Assembly (NCBI RefSeq): GCF_900473965.1
Contig: NZ_UCNJ01000013.1
Location: 1-64,000 of the forward strand
DNA: 64,000 bases
Origin: Synechococcus sp. UW179A
GTDB taxonomy: Bacteria > Cyanobacteriota > Cyanobacteriia > PCC-6307 > Cyanobiaceae
Direction: 5' to 3'
Below the pieces are notes generated by a model. That model was not told the DNA's origin and made no database searches. It saw nothing but the letters and a program-made list of their open reading frames with translations. Of this stretch, positions 43,170 to 52,092 are shown piece after piece. The position numbers were made by a program, and so were the translations under genes. Position 1 is the stretch's first letter, and every line of letters starts with the position of its first letter.

Positions 43170-44019
43170 CACTCAGGCACTGGCACTTGTCCTCGCCGAA
43201 CCTTTCATGCAGCGCGCGCTGATTGGCGGTCTGCTCACGGGAGCGCTTGGAGGATTACTGGGCAGTGTTGCCGTGCTCAGGGAACTGTCCTTCTTCAGCG
43301 ATGCGCTCGGTCACTCCGCCTTGCTTGGTATCACGATTGGAATCCTGATCGGCGTGAATCCCACGCTGGTTCTGATCCCCTTTGCGGTGCTATTCGCCAT
43401 CCTGGTGAATCAACTTGTGGAAAGGAGCTCTCTCCCCACGGATGCACTGCTCAACATTGTCTATTCCACCTCACTGGCAGCAGCGATTCTGTTTCTCAGC
43501 CTGGTGGAGAGCTATCGGGGCGGGATTCGCCAGCTGCTGTTTGGCGACATTCTCGGGGTCAGCAGTCTGGACCTGATCGTGATCGGCATGCTGCTGGCTG
43601 CTGCTCTGATCTATCTAAGCCTGAGCCTGCGAGCACAGGTGCTGCTGACCCTGAATCAGGATCTTGCCGGTGCAGTCGGTGTCCAAACCCGCTGGCACCG
43701 GCTGGCCTTCATCGTGCTGCTCGCCGTGGTTGTAGCGGTCTCGATCAAGGCTGTTGGCGTGTTGCTGATCAGCGCCTTTGTCGTGATTCCATCCTGTGCG
43801 GGCCGTCTGCTCTGTCGTCGTTTCCCGCTCTATGTGTTTGTCTCATCGATCCTGGGAGGCACCTGTGCCCTGCTTGGCTTGCTGGCATCCGGACTCACCA
43901 ACCTGCCATCAGGGCCCTCCGTGGTGATGGTCCAGTTTCTCGGATTCCTGATCGCCCTGATTCTCAGTTCACGCGTCTTCAGACGACCATCAACGACAGA
44001 ACCTGCACCCCAGCCCTGA
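43162..44019 (+). CDS. znuB: Zinc ABC transporter permease
   Basis: 285 aa from ATG 43162. Eight to nine membrane helices; GGLLTGALGGLLGSVAVLRE at the N-terminus, FFSDALGHSALLG and SIKAVGVLLISAFVVIPSCA match the ABC-3 permease family. Frame upstream to 42910 is only open by chance inside znuC. Last gene of the operon. Confidence 0.95.
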   Translation: MVDTQALALVLAEPFMQRALIGGLLTGALGGLLGSVAVLRELSFFSDALGHSALLGITIGILIGVNPTLVLIPFAVLFAILVNQLVERSSLPTDALLNIVYSTSLAAAILFLSLVESYRGGIRQLLFGDILGVSSLDLIVIGMLLAAALIYLSLSLRAQVLLTLNQDLAGAVGVQTRWHRLAFIVLLAVVVAVSIKAVGVLLISAFVVIPSCAGRLLCRRFPLYVFVSSILGGTCALLGLLASGLTNLPSGPSVVMVQFLGFLIALILSSRVFRRPSTTEPAPQP

Positions 44020-44058
44020 CATGGGCCGATAGGTTCTCGGAGCAGCAGATCAGTCTTG

Positions 44059-45321
44059 ATGACCGTGGCGACATGTCCGAGCACCGGTGCTGTCACGGGC
44101 CTCAGGGAGACGCTCGAATTTTTCAATGACCCTGGCTTCGCTAGCAAACGCTTTGCCGCCCATGGCGATGTCTTTGAGACCCGTCTGCTGGCCCAGCGCA
44201 TTGTGTTCATCCAGGGGGAGCGGGCTATTTCCGATTTGCTGAAGCAGGGAGCAGCCCTCGAGGGCTGGTGGCCGGAGAGTGTGCGACAGCTGCTCGGCAG
44301 CCGGTCGCTGGCCAACCGCAGCGGTCCCGCTCACAAAGCACGCCGCCGCGTGGTGGGTCAACTGTTCTCCAGCGGCGCACTCTGCCGCTACACCCCATCG
44401 ATCCAGGCTCTGATCGAGCAACTGATCTTTGAGCTGCAGGAAAGCCATACTCCCCAGCCTCTTGCAGCCCAGATGCGACGCTTTGCCTTTGCAGTGATCG
44501 CCACCACGGTGCTGGGGCTCGATGCCAGCGATCGCGATGCTCTGTTCACTGACTTTGAGATTTGGACCCAGGCTCTGTTCTCCATTCCACTCGCTATACC
44601 GGGAAGCCCCTTTACCCGAGCACTGGCTGCGCGGGAGAGGTTGCTCGCCCGCCTGAAATTGGTGCTGCAACGCAGCGACTCCAACCAGGGCGGACTAGAT
44701 CTACTCAGCGGTGGGCTGGATGAAGACGACATACCACTGGATGACGACGACCTTGTGGAGCAGTTGTTGTTGCTGTTGTTCGCTGGCTATGAGACAACGG
44801 CATCATCGCTGAGCTGTCTGTTCCGTGCTCTACTACTCAACCCGGATGTAGAGCGCTGGTTACTGCCAGAACTGCTGAAATCTCCGTGGCCTTTCCAGGC
44901 CTCGCACCGATCACCCCGCCTGGATGCAACGGTTCTCGAGGTGATGCGGCTCACGCCGCCAGTAGGAGGATTCTTCCGCCGCAATCTACAACCGATCAGG
45001 TTGGCCGATGTGGAGGTTCCCAAGGATCGGGTCATTCAGGTGGTGCTGGGTTCAGTCAACCCTGAGCAAGCCAGTGACATCGCCGCATTCCGACCGCAGC
45101 GTCATCTAGATGGATCGTTTAATCAGACGCTGCTGCCCTTTGGCGGTGGTGAACGAGTCTGCCTCGGCAAGGCATTGGCCGAACTGGAGATCAGGCTGAT
45201 GACCGTGGGACTGATGCAACAACTGCAACTGCGGCTGGTGGCCGATCAGGACCTCTCCTTGAAGCAGATCCCCAGTCCGACACCGCGTGATGGACTGCTG
45301 GTGAGCGTGGAGCCTCGTTGA
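44059..45321 (+). CDS. Cytochrome P450
   Basis: 420 aa from ATG 44059. I-helix oxygen-activation motif LLFAGYETTASS, K-helix EVMR, and the heme-thiolate loop FGGGERVCLG with Cys368. Overall closest in feel to the cyanobacterial CYP120-type group, which oxidises retinoids, but the substrate cannot be told. Soluble, no N-terminal anchor. Follows znuB by 39 bases; likely its own unit. Confidence 0.92.
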   Translation: MTVATCPSTGAVTGLRETLEFFNDPGFASKRFAAHGDVFETRLLAQRIVFIQGERAISDLLKQGAALEGWWPESVRQLLGSRSLANRSGPAHKARRRVVGQLFSSGALCRYTPSIQALIEQLIFELQESHTPQPLAAQMRRFAFAVIATTVLGLDASDRDALFTDFEIWTQALFSIPLAIPGSPFTRALAARERLLARLKLVLQRSDSNQGGLDLLSGGLDEDDIPLDDDDLVEQLLLLLFAGYETTASSLSCLFRALLLNPDVERWLLPELLKSPWPFQASHRSPRLDATVLEVMRLTPPVGGFFRRNLQPIRLADVEVPKDRVIQVVLGSVNPEQASDIAAFRPQRHLDGSFNQTLLPFGGGERVCLGKALAELEIRLMTVGLMQQLQLRLVADQDLSLKQIPSPTPRDGLLVSVEPR

Positions 45322-45702
45322 AAGCGGATCCGATCCAAGATCCCTGAAAACAACAGGTCTGATCATGAACTAAGTGCTTGAACTGAATCTGATCGACATC
45401 TTTGGAACTCATATAGGCATCGGCGGAGTCAACTGGTAAAGCGATTTTGAATCACTTTGAAAAAGCCATTAACAATCCGCATCCATTGAACTGTTTTCAC
45501 TAGCTCAGGGCATATCGTTGCAGGCTCCAACCTGAAGAGATCTACACATGTATTTAATAAACTCTTGAAGCATCAAAGATGACAAACAACAGCAGCTAAT
45601 CCAGCAAACACCTATTCAAGTCAAAAAGAGCACCTCAGCAGGGATAAAGACTGGACAAGAACAAAATCCGACATACAGTAAAGAATAGAAAAAATATGAA
45701 CA
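45322..45702. other. Intergenic before the transporter-kinase pair
   Basis: About 380 bases becoming strongly AT-rich toward 45700. No gene-like frame; probably the promoter region of the transporter. Confidence 0.4.
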
Positions 45703-46689
45703 ATGCTTGCCAATCAAAGCTATTCGGTAATTATCGCGATGATGATCCTGACCCTGGTGTGCTGGGGCTCATGGGCAAACACACAAAAGCTCGCAAGTAC
45801 GATTAGATTTGAATATTTTTACCTCGACTACTCAATCGGCGTCACATTATCAGCTTTTTTAATTGGCTTTCTTGCCGGAGGAAATACTCCTACGGGCAAA
45901 TCCTTCCTTGAAAATATAGCCAGCGCTGACTTCAAGCACGTGGTCTATGCATTAATTGGTGGCATCATATTTAATGTAGCTAACTTTCTACTTGTAGCGG
46001 CAATCGAAATCGCAGGCATGTCAGTTGCATTCCCCATCTCAATTGGAATTGCAACAATTCTCGGCGGAATCCTGAACTATATGATCGATCCTCAGGGCTA
46101 CCTTCCGTTATTCTCAGCTGGAATGGTCATGATGGCCCTAGCCGTGATCTCGGCGTCTCTGGCCTATGGACGCATTAAATCTGGCAGCACCGTTCAAAAG
46201 CCTAAAGGCCTCGTCATTGCACTCGCCTGCGGGTTACTGATGTCACTATGGTCTCCGCTTGTAACCTTTTCCTATTTACCTGGAGAAGCAGCTCTTGATG
46301 TATTTGGAGCCTTCGCAATGATGGGAGTTGGCATCATTGCATCATCCATACTTCTTTTCCCATATGTTATCAAAAATCCGATCATTCCCACCAAAATCGA
46401 TGATCAGACTCGATTCACAAAGCAACCCATTGCCCATCATGCTGGAGGCTTTTTAGGAGGAATAATATGGTCTGCAGGCACAATGAGTTTTTACTTGGCA
46501 TCCACTCGCGCAGGCGCTGCCGTTGCGTACACCTTCGGCCAGGGAGCCCCCCTGATGGCAACCGCATGGGGCCTATTTGCCTGGAAGGAATTCAAGGGGG
46601 CGACAGGATCAGGCAAATACTTAATCGCTCTTTTCGCCTTTTACGCAGCGGGCCTAACCCTGCTTGCCAAGGCAGCATCTCAGGGATAA
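45703..46689 (+). CDS. GRP/ureide-permease-type sugar transporter
   Basis: 328 aa with about ten membrane helices. The N-terminal TLVCWGSWANTQKLAS is the signature of the drug/metabolite-superfamily branch that includes glucose/ribose porters and ureide permeases. GMSVAFPISIGIATILGGIL and the C-terminal YTFGQGAPLMATAWGLFAWK fit. The ribokinase gene follows 30 bases later, pointing to ribose or nucleoside-derived sugar uptake. The pair is more AT-rich than its surroundings. Confidence 0.82.
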   Translation: MLANQSYSVIIAMMILTLVCWGSWANTQKLASTIRFEYFYLDYSIGVTLSAFLIGFLAGGNTPTGKSFLENIASADFKHVVYALIGGIIFNVANFLLVAAIEIAGMSVAFPISIGIATILGGILNYMIDPQGYLPLFSAGMVMMALAVISASLAYGRIKSGSTVQKPKGLVIALACGLLMSLWSPLVTFSYLPGEAALDVFGAFAMMGVGIIASSILLFPYVIKNPIIPTKIDDQTRFTKQPIAHHAGGFLGGIIWSAGTMSFYLASTRAGAAVAYTFGQGAPLMATAWGLFAWKEFKGATGSGKYLIALFAFYAAGLTLLAKAASQG

Positions 46690-46719
46690 AGTTAAAAGAT
46701 GCAAGGTTAAATCCATAGA

Positions 46720-47601
46720 GTGAAAAATTCCCAAATCATCTGCTACGGCTCTTTAAATATTGATTATGTTTATCAGGTTGAAGAGATCGCCTCTCCAGGA
46801 GAAACAATCAATAGCAAGTCACTACAAATCTTTCCAGGAGGAAAAGGCGCCAATCAAGCATTGGCTGCAGCTCGCGCCGGCGGACAAGTACACCATGCAG
46901 GAAAAATAGGTCATGACGGAGAATGGATGTTGCCTGACCTGCAAAACGATCAGATTGACACCAGCAATATCGTCATCTCAGATGGTGTTACGGGACATGC
47001 CATCATCCAGGTAGACAGATCCGGAGAAAACGCCATCGTTCTATTTGGCGGTGCTAATCAGAAAGTTACCAAGCAAGAGATTGAGAAGACTCTTTCAAAA
47101 TTTGATAAAGACTCGATTCTGATGCTCCAGAACGAAACCAGTGAGATTGCATATATCCTGGAAATAGCAATTGAACAGGAGATGTTTATTTGCCTGAATC
47201 CTTCGCCCATTTCCAATACAATCCAAACACTCGACATCAGCGGCATCAGTCTGCTTGTAGTCAATGAAATAGAGGCTCGAGCACTTGGCGGCGATGCCTC
47301 TGATCAGATGCAGAATTTAAGAAACAAATGCCCGAGTGCCATCATCGTTAAAACGCAGGGTTCGAAAGGAGGAGTCGTATCGTTACCTGATGCTGGAGAA
47401 ATCATTTCTTACCAATCCAGACAAGTCATTACTGTTGACACCACTGCAGCTGGGGATACGTTTTTGGGGTATCTCGTTGCAGGTTTGAGTAACGGTGTCG
47501 AGATCCGAGACGCGATCAACATCGCTTGCCGTGCAGCTGAACATTGCGTCACAGTGAAGGGAGCACAGTCATCCATTCCGCATCGAAAGCAACTTGACTG
47601 A
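46720..47601 (+). CDS. rbsK: Ribokinase (PfkB family)
   Basis: 293 aa, GTG start. N-terminal substrate motif GSLNIDYVYQV, glycine motif GGKGANQA at 40-47, and catalytic base Asp246 in TTAAGDTFLGY. Phosphorylates ribose or a similar pentose. Two-gene operon with the transporter. Low GC relative to neighbours suggests joint acquisition. Confidence 0.88.
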   Translation: MKNSQIICYGSLNIDYVYQVEEIASPGETINSKSLQIFPGGKGANQALAAARAGGQVHHAGKIGHDGEWMLPDLQNDQIDTSNIVISDGVTGHAIIQVDRSGENAIVLFGGANQKVTKQEIEKTLSKFDKDSILMLQNETSEIAYILEIAIEQEMFICLNPSPISNTIQTLDISGISLLVVNEIEARALGGDASDQMQNLRNKCPSAIIVKTQGSKGGVVSLPDAGEIISYQSRQVITVDTTAAGDTFLGYLVAGLSNGVEIRDAINIACRAAEHCVTVKGAQSSIPHRKQLD

Positions 47602-47657
47602 TGCCCTGGCGATCAATTCCACTCTTGATCAGCAAACACACAACACAGAACATGGCT

Positions 47658-47882
47658 TCATGCGATCCACTGATCGGCATCCATGATCGTTTTGATCAGC
47701 AATCCAAGTCGCTTGAACTCAGCGAAATTAAGATCTTTCACAGCTTGATCAAGGCCACAATCGACCCAGTCGCCATTACGTTTCTCGTAGATCGTGAAGT
47801 CCTGATCCAGCGACTCACGCTTGATGCAATAGATGAGTCCATCATCATTCAGGAACTCAGTGGATTCCAGTTGCAGGCCCAT
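47658..47882 (-). CDS. Small hypothetical protein, 74 aa
   Basis: ATG 47882. Acidic, soluble, coding-like: GLIYCIKRESLDQDFTIYEK, then GLDQAVKDLNFAEFKRLG. No family recognised. Confidence 0.6.
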   Translation of the reverse strand: MGLQLESTEFLNDDGLIYCIKRESLDQDFTIYEKRNGDWVDCGLDQAVKDLNFAEFKRLGLLIKTIMDADQWIA

Positions 47883-48036
47883 GCCTTCAAGCCCCTCAAG
47901 GCCTAGCGCGAATCTAAAGATTAAAAGGCGAGATGCTTTACCTCGTGCGGATCAAGTGCACGTCGTTCTGACTTTCAGTCTCAGCGGCAGCAAAGCCAAA
48001 ACTATGGGCATTGAGATCGGAGGTGCTGATGCAGGC

Positions 48037-48264
48037 TCACCAGACAGCTTCAGAGACGGTCCACCCAAGGGTCTGGAGCTGCTTCCAGAGGATCACAGCG
48101 TCCTCATATCTCATTGACCTTCGGCTCTTCAGCAATGCAGGTTCGTTACCGGGCATTGCCCGTCCATGATCAACGAACACCATGACGTCCTTCACCCAAG
48201 ACTTGGGATCACGATGAAAGTGGCAGATCCAATACTTTTCACGATCCGCCAACCAGGCTTCCAT
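48037..48264 (-). CDS. DUF1651 family protein, 75 aa
   Basis: Starts MEAWLADREKYWICHFHRDP, followed by WVKDVMVFVDHGRAMPGNEP, a stretch of basic residues and LWKQLQTLGW. A close match to the usual DUF1651 pattern of marine picocyanobacteria. Second family member in the window after 12239-12535. Function unknown. Confidence 0.85.
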   Translation of the reverse strand: MEAWLADREKYWICHFHRDPKSWVKDVMVFVDHGRAMPGNEPALLKSRRSMRYEDAVILWKQLQTLGWTVSEAVW

Positions 48265-48362
48265 TTGATACTGCCTCGACAGTTAAAGCTTACTGAGAGG
48301 GCTTGTCGCCCAGAGCACATCGGCAAATGCCAATACATGTGAACCACAAAAGATTATGCGTT

Positions 48363-48505
48363 TCACACTGGACCTAAAGAGTCCCATGCATTGCCGTCTT
48401 GATCCAGAACCTCAGCCACATCGCATGCCGCCAGAATTGCCTGTTGCCCTTTGCCAAAGCATCAACAGACTCAAGTTCGAAGTGTTCTGCGTATTGAGCA
48501 GTCAT
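48363..48505 (-). pseudogene. Frameshifted small gene
   Basis: ATG 48505 opens MTAQYAEHFELESVDALAK; the coherent continuation (GQQAILAACDVAEVLDQDGN, then AWDSLGPV) lies in another frame to TGA 48363-48365. The shift falls near a run GGCAAAGGGC. Either a decayed gene or, less likely, a programmed shift. Product unknown. Confidence 0.5.
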
Positions 48506-48559
48506 CAGCTAACCGGCAAACTTGCCCAACGATGACATTGGAAATCTACAGTTAACCGA

Positions 48560-48709
48560 TTAATTTAAATCGTCATCCAAGCTAAATTCTTTATACAAAG
48601 CTTCTGCTTCTTCATCACTGTCAGAAGCATACAAATTTTCAATACGATTCTGCCACCATTCGCTGATCGTAGAAGAGCTTTCTTTTTCCCAGCCTGAAAG
48701 AGATGACAT
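48560..48709 (-). CDS. Small acidic protein, 49 aa (WW-RI family member 1)
   Basis: ATG 48709. MSSLSGWEKESSSTISEWWQ, then NRIENL and a Glu/Asp-rich C-terminus (SDEEAEALYKEFSLDDD). Shares the pattern WE...WWxxRIxxL....EEAxAL with the neighbour at 48796-48969, so both are likely real and arose by tandem duplication. AT-rich compared with the core genome. Confidence 0.6.
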   Translation of the reverse strand: MSSLSGWEKESSSTISEWWQNRIENLYASDSDEEAEALYKEFSLDDDLN

Positions 48710-48795
48710 GTGTGAGATCCTTTTCGTTTTTATACCTGCTGCCAATTAACAAGGCAATGATTTCATTACATACGTTATGTAGCTATTACTACTGA

Positions 48796-48969
48796 TTAGC
48801 CGTCCGATAGGCGGACAATCGGACTATTTCCTCCATCGCAAATATATTCAGAGAAAAGAGCTTGGGCTTCTTCTGGCATGCTGTCGTTCTGCAATGCTTT
48901 AATTCGATCCTTCCACCAAATCCCTGTCAGGCCAGAGTTTTTAGCTTCCCAAGATTTTGATAGATCCAT
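48796..48969 (-). CDS. Small protein, 57 aa (WW-RI family member 2)
   Basis: ATG 48969. MDLSKSWEAKNSGLTGIWWK, then DRIKALQND and MPEEAQALFSEYICDGG. Tandem paralogue of 48560-48709, 86 bases upstream of it. Function unknown. Confidence 0.6.
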   Translation of the reverse strand: MDLSKSWEAKNSGLTGIWWKDRIKALQNDSMPEEAQALFSEYICDGGNSPIVRLSDG

Positions 48970-49153
48970 TTTCAACCTCTTTTGATGTCCAACATATCCG
49001 GGGTTGCATTGAGCCAGGAGTAGCGGAGACTACGCTATTGAACATGCTTAACCTAGGCTTTAAAAGGAGCTGATACGAATCAGCTTGTGATGCCAAGGAC
49101 AAACTTCCAGAGCTTTTTAATTTCTCTACTCCTTACCTCATTCTGTATGTTGC

Positions 49154-49345
49154 TTAATACTCCTGAGTAATCTTTGAACCAGTTTCAGAGCTATGAACGG
49201 CAATAACGTCCGTCTCTGGCACATCACATTTGGCACTCTTTACAAGGATGCAATAGCCATAACGAGCACAGTGAGGAGGGCGGCTTGGGTCATTAAAAAG
49301 AGACTTGATCTTCTGTTGCCAGTATTTCTGTTTAGTCCTTACTAC
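49154..49345 (-). pseudogene. Remnant related to the WW-RI small proteins
   Basis: An open minus frame without a start codon reads TKQKYWQQKIKSLFNDP, then HCARYGYCILVKSAKCDVPE to TAA 49154-49156. The YWQQKIKSL segment parallels WWQNRIENL and WWKDRIKAL of the two upstream paralogues, with a longer Cys-containing C-terminus. 5' end missing. Confidence 0.45.
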
Positions 49346-49450
49346 CTATTTGGAATCAGTTAGCTGTAACTCTTTTGGCGTTTAGATCATGACGCAGGAA
49401 ACAAAAGCCTTTGAGCTCCAATATTTAATTTTGTTGGTCATTACACTGAA

Positions 49451-49585
49451 TTAGTCATCGAGCATCAACATGTCTCCCCATGGGTTGGCAGCCCAATGCA
49501 AAAACTCAACCAATCGAAGACTGGTGAGACACATCAGGAACCCTGCGTGACAATCAGTCTTGATGACATTTAGCTCTTGGTTCAT
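49451..49585 (-). CDS. Possible small protein, 44 aa
   Basis: ATG 49585 with AGGGAG three to four bases upstream. Reads MNQELNVIKTDCHAGFLMCL, then LRLVEFLHWAANPWGD. Plausible but unsupported by homologues in the window. Confidence 0.35.
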   Translation of the reverse strand: MNQELNVIKTDCHAGFLMCLTSLRLVEFLHWAANPWGDMLMLDD

Positions 49586-49664
49586 GAACTCCCTATGTGC
49601 ATCAAGCTTTTCACTAAAAGAGAATAGGCGAAGTTATAAAATAGGTGAAAAGGAGCGTATTCTT

Positions 49665-49925
49665 CTAGAGCAAAGACGGGAAACACAGCGGAGAGCTTTT
49701 TAAACTGCCCTTCACTGAAACGTCTTTCATCACCTGTTCTTGCGGTTTTATCCACTGCTGAATGATCTTTTTGGAGATGTCAGCAGATGGCTGGGTTGTT
49801 GTCGTAATATCAATTATCTCTACCGCCTCTCTGTTCTCTTGTAGACCCTTTGACTTCATTAAAGCTTGTAATTTCTTCTCTAGCTCTGCATAAACCTTTC
49901 CCGTGGCGGAACAAATCCATAGCAT
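49665..49925 (-). CDS. Hypothetical protein, 86 aa
   Basis: ATG 49925. Helical first half (TGKVYAELEKKLQALMKSKG), then beta-type EIIDITTTTQPSADISKKII. Coding-like, no recognised family. The C-terminal LKSSPLCFPSLL may be a decayed end. Confidence 0.45.
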   Translation of the reverse strand: MLWICSATGKVYAELEKKLQALMKSKGLQENREAVEIIDITTTTQPSADISKKIIQQWIKPQEQVMKDVSVKGSLKSSPLCFPSLL

Positions 49926-50233
49926 TATTCGTGGTTCCTAGAGGCGGGTCAACCGTGTTTTGACTAATTGCTCACATCAAACAGGAACAACAATCAGACA
50001 GGCATACCAGTTGTCGGACCGACTAGAGGCTTTGGTGAAACAATGACGCCTGCTGCCCACTCGATCAGTCAAGAAATAAGTCAGCACTGAAGGTGCAGAC
50101 CGAGTTTCTGCAAGAAATTTGAGCTTAAAACTGTCTCTTCGATCCGCAAGGGTCGGCTTTCCGTTTCTGTACGCATCGCGGCTACCCGTTCCGGCAGCCA
50201 CGATTGTTGGTTGATTAACCCCCACTTGAAGCC
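49926..50233. other. Intergenic, nothing recognised
   Basis: A minus frame is open across most of this interval, but its translation is arginine/serine-rich without domain character and has no ribosome site. Confidence 0.3.
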
Positions 50234-50854
50234 ATGCATGACCCCCGCGCTGCACTCCTGCAGCACAACAGCGGACACTGGAAGGGTTGTTTCATTCGGC
50301 TTGGCAGCAGCGGCAAGGAGGAAGATCGTTTCCCGACATCGCTTCAGGTTGAGGAACGCGATGGTGTGATTGAAAACTGCCTCACCTACCGGTCCACCGG
50401 TCAGCAGCGGTCGATGAATTTCGAAAACGTGCCTTTCACCATGCAGGTGAATTCACATGGAGCATGGTCACTTGGCCCGAGTGCGATCACTCCGCTCGCT
50501 TGGGTGGGAGAACTGAGCGTTGTCCATGGCGAAGAGCGGCGGCGGGTTGTTGCACGCCATGGATTCCATGGTCTCGATCAGGTTGTCTACATCGTTGAAA
50601 CAAAAGCAGGCGGCGAACCCACAACACCAGCACAGCCGCTGCAGTGCACAACAAGGACCAGCGGCAACTGGATGATCTGGCAACCAGAGTCGAATGTTGA
50701 GCTGTTGCTCGATGCGAGAGATCGGCAGATGGGAGATGCCACGGCCTGTGGCCTGCGCTGGATCAGTCCCCAGGGTCAGACCCATCAGATCGTGCGGCGC
50801 TACGACACCAGTGGATACCTCGAGAACCTCTCGGAAGCAGAGCTCTGGAGATGA
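50234..50854 (+). CDS. DUF3598-like (lipocalin-fold) protein
   Basis: 206 aa. NSGHWKGCFIRLGSSGKEED at the N-terminus, then alternating strands ending SGNWMIWQPESNVELLLDAR and QIVRRYDTSGYLENLSEAEL. This calycin-type plan is that of DUF3598, related to the CpcS/T phycobilin lyases of cyanobacteria. Binding of a pigment or lipid is possible but not shown. Confidence 0.65.
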   Translation: MHDPRAALLQHNSGHWKGCFIRLGSSGKEEDRFPTSLQVEERDGVIENCLTYRSTGQQRSMNFENVPFTMQVNSHGAWSLGPSAITPLAWVGELSVVHGEERRRVVARHGFHGLDQVVYIVETKAGGEPTTPAQPLQCTTRTSGNWMIWQPESNVELLLDARDRQMGDATACGLRWISPQGQTHQIVRRYDTSGYLENLSEAELWR

Positions 50855-50865
50855 CGGTTCAGGGG

Positions 50866-51246
50866 CTATCTGCTGCAGAAATCATCAAGCATGGATTGTT
50901 TGCACTCGGAGAGCGTCATGCCGTAAACGATGGCGTTTCCGTTGGCTGGATTGCGCAGACCGAATGAACCTGCAAATCCCCGCAGCATCCACTCTCCACC
51001 GCGAGTGTCCTTGTAGAAACCCACATTGCGCGCAACTCCATCCTTGAAGCGAGTAAACACATCACTCGCGCCGTCTTTCCACTCCAATCGGAAGACGCCG
51101 CATGGAGCACCAGGGCAAAGAAACGTTCGCCTGCAGCCAAGACTTCGATTGTTGTAGAGGCAGCTCGACCACTGATTGGCCCTGGCCGATCCCAGTGAGC
51201 CAAAAGCAATCACAGGCAAAGCAAAGGCAATCAACAATGCGCGCAT
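50866..51246 (-). CDS. Small secreted hypothetical, 126 aa
   Basis: ATG 51246 gives signal peptide MRALLIAFALPVIAFGSLGS. Mature part has six cysteines (SCLYNNRSLGCRRTFLCPGA, then PCG, and SECKQSMLDDFCSR at the end), so three disulfides are likely. Periplasmic. Eleven bases after the next gene upstream on the same strand. Confidence 0.65.
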   Translation of the reverse strand: MRALLIAFALPVIAFGSLGSARANQWSSCLYNNRSLGCRRTFLCPGAPCGVFRLEWKDGASDVFTRFKDGVARNVGFYKDTRGGEWMLRGFAGSFGLRNPANGNAIVYGMTLSECKQSMLDDFCSR

Positions 51247-51257
51247 AGTTGACGAGC

Positions 51258-51449
51258 TCAATCCAGGTCCCAGCATTCACTGCCATTCCTAGTCATCAGA
51301 CAAACCAGACCCGATTCCCTGCTGATCACCCGATAGGTATGACCATCTGCGTCACTTTTGGACCGTGCGTGCCACAGAGCATGATCCTTGGTGTCATGCA
51401 AATCAGTCTGATGCCAACCAGCGTCGGTTAGCTCTTCAATCTGAAACAC
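51258..51449 (-). CDS. Small hypothetical protein, 63 aa
   Basis: GTG 51449. FQIEELTDAGWHQTDLHDTK, then a beta region TYRVISRESGLVCLM and a WDLD end. Single domain, soluble. Probably cotranscribed with the secreted protein that follows. Confidence 0.55.
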   Translation of the reverse strand: MFQIEELTDAGWHQTDLHDTKDHALWHARSKSDADGHTYRVISRESGLVCLMTRNGSECWDLD

Positions 51450-51712
51450 GGAATCATGATCAATCTCTCATCAAGATGTGTACTTAAGGCAAACATCTTG
51501 AGAAGCAACGGAAAGATCTCGGGATTGGTTCATCTCAAGTCGCAGTTGATGGTTCAAGCAGGCTGAACAGACCTGATCAGAAGACGATCACGGGGGCATA
51601 CTTTTAGAGACAAATGCACTGCGCCGCAGATGGTCTCAGCGAACAGCGGATTATTGAACCCAGACCGCCTACCAGCCGCCCACCCCAGCACCCAGGAAAC
51701 ACTTTGCAGTCC

Positions 51713-51730
51713 GTTACAAATTGGCGTAAC
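51713..51730 (+). promoter_or_regulatory. GTTAC-N8-GTAAC element upstream of hli
   Basis: Inverted pair GTTAC (51713-51717) and GTAAC (51726-51730), 41 bases before the hli start. GTTACAAA also occurs 31 bases upstream of the hli at 57097-57234. The half-site resembles the HLR1 repeat bound by RpaB at light-regulated promoters, but the canonical direct repeat with 4-base spacing is not present. Confidence 0.35.
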
Positions 51731-51753
51731 ATTGCTTCATACGCAGAAATTCC

Positions 51754-51954
51754 ATGAGCTCCTCAGCCTCCACCCAAGATCAGTGGTATCAAGAAGCAGC
51801 TGCGAGCCAGATCAAAGGCGAGCGTCTTGTGCGTGCAGAACTGTTGAATGGTCGCGTCGCAATGATCGGCTTCGCCGTCGGTGTGCTCACCGAAGCACTG
51901 ACAGGTCACGGCATCATCAGCCAGATCACTTTCGGGGTGTTAGGCCTCAGCTGA
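51754..51954 (+). CDS. hli: High-light-inducible protein (Hli), 66 aa
   Basis: Hydrophilic front (MSSSASTQDQWYQEAAASQI), chlorophyll-binding helix RAELLNGRVAMIGFAVGVLT and C-terminal LTGHGIISQI. The usual Leu after Arg in NGRxAM is Val. Thylakoid photoprotection. Monocistronic with its own upstream element. Confidence 0.92.
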   Translation: MSSSASTQDQWYQEAAASQIKGERLVRAELLNGRVAMIGFAVGVLTEALTGHGIISQITFGVLGLS

Positions 51955-52092
51955 GCTCTGTTTGTTAATAGTTCACTCGAAGCACCACCCTAGCGATAAC
52001 TAAAGTGGTTCTTTTTTGGTGGGATCTTCAGATCAGCCCCTGGGAAAAACCAGTGATGTTCCCTAACTTTCGATCGAAAGCTTGCTCACACG

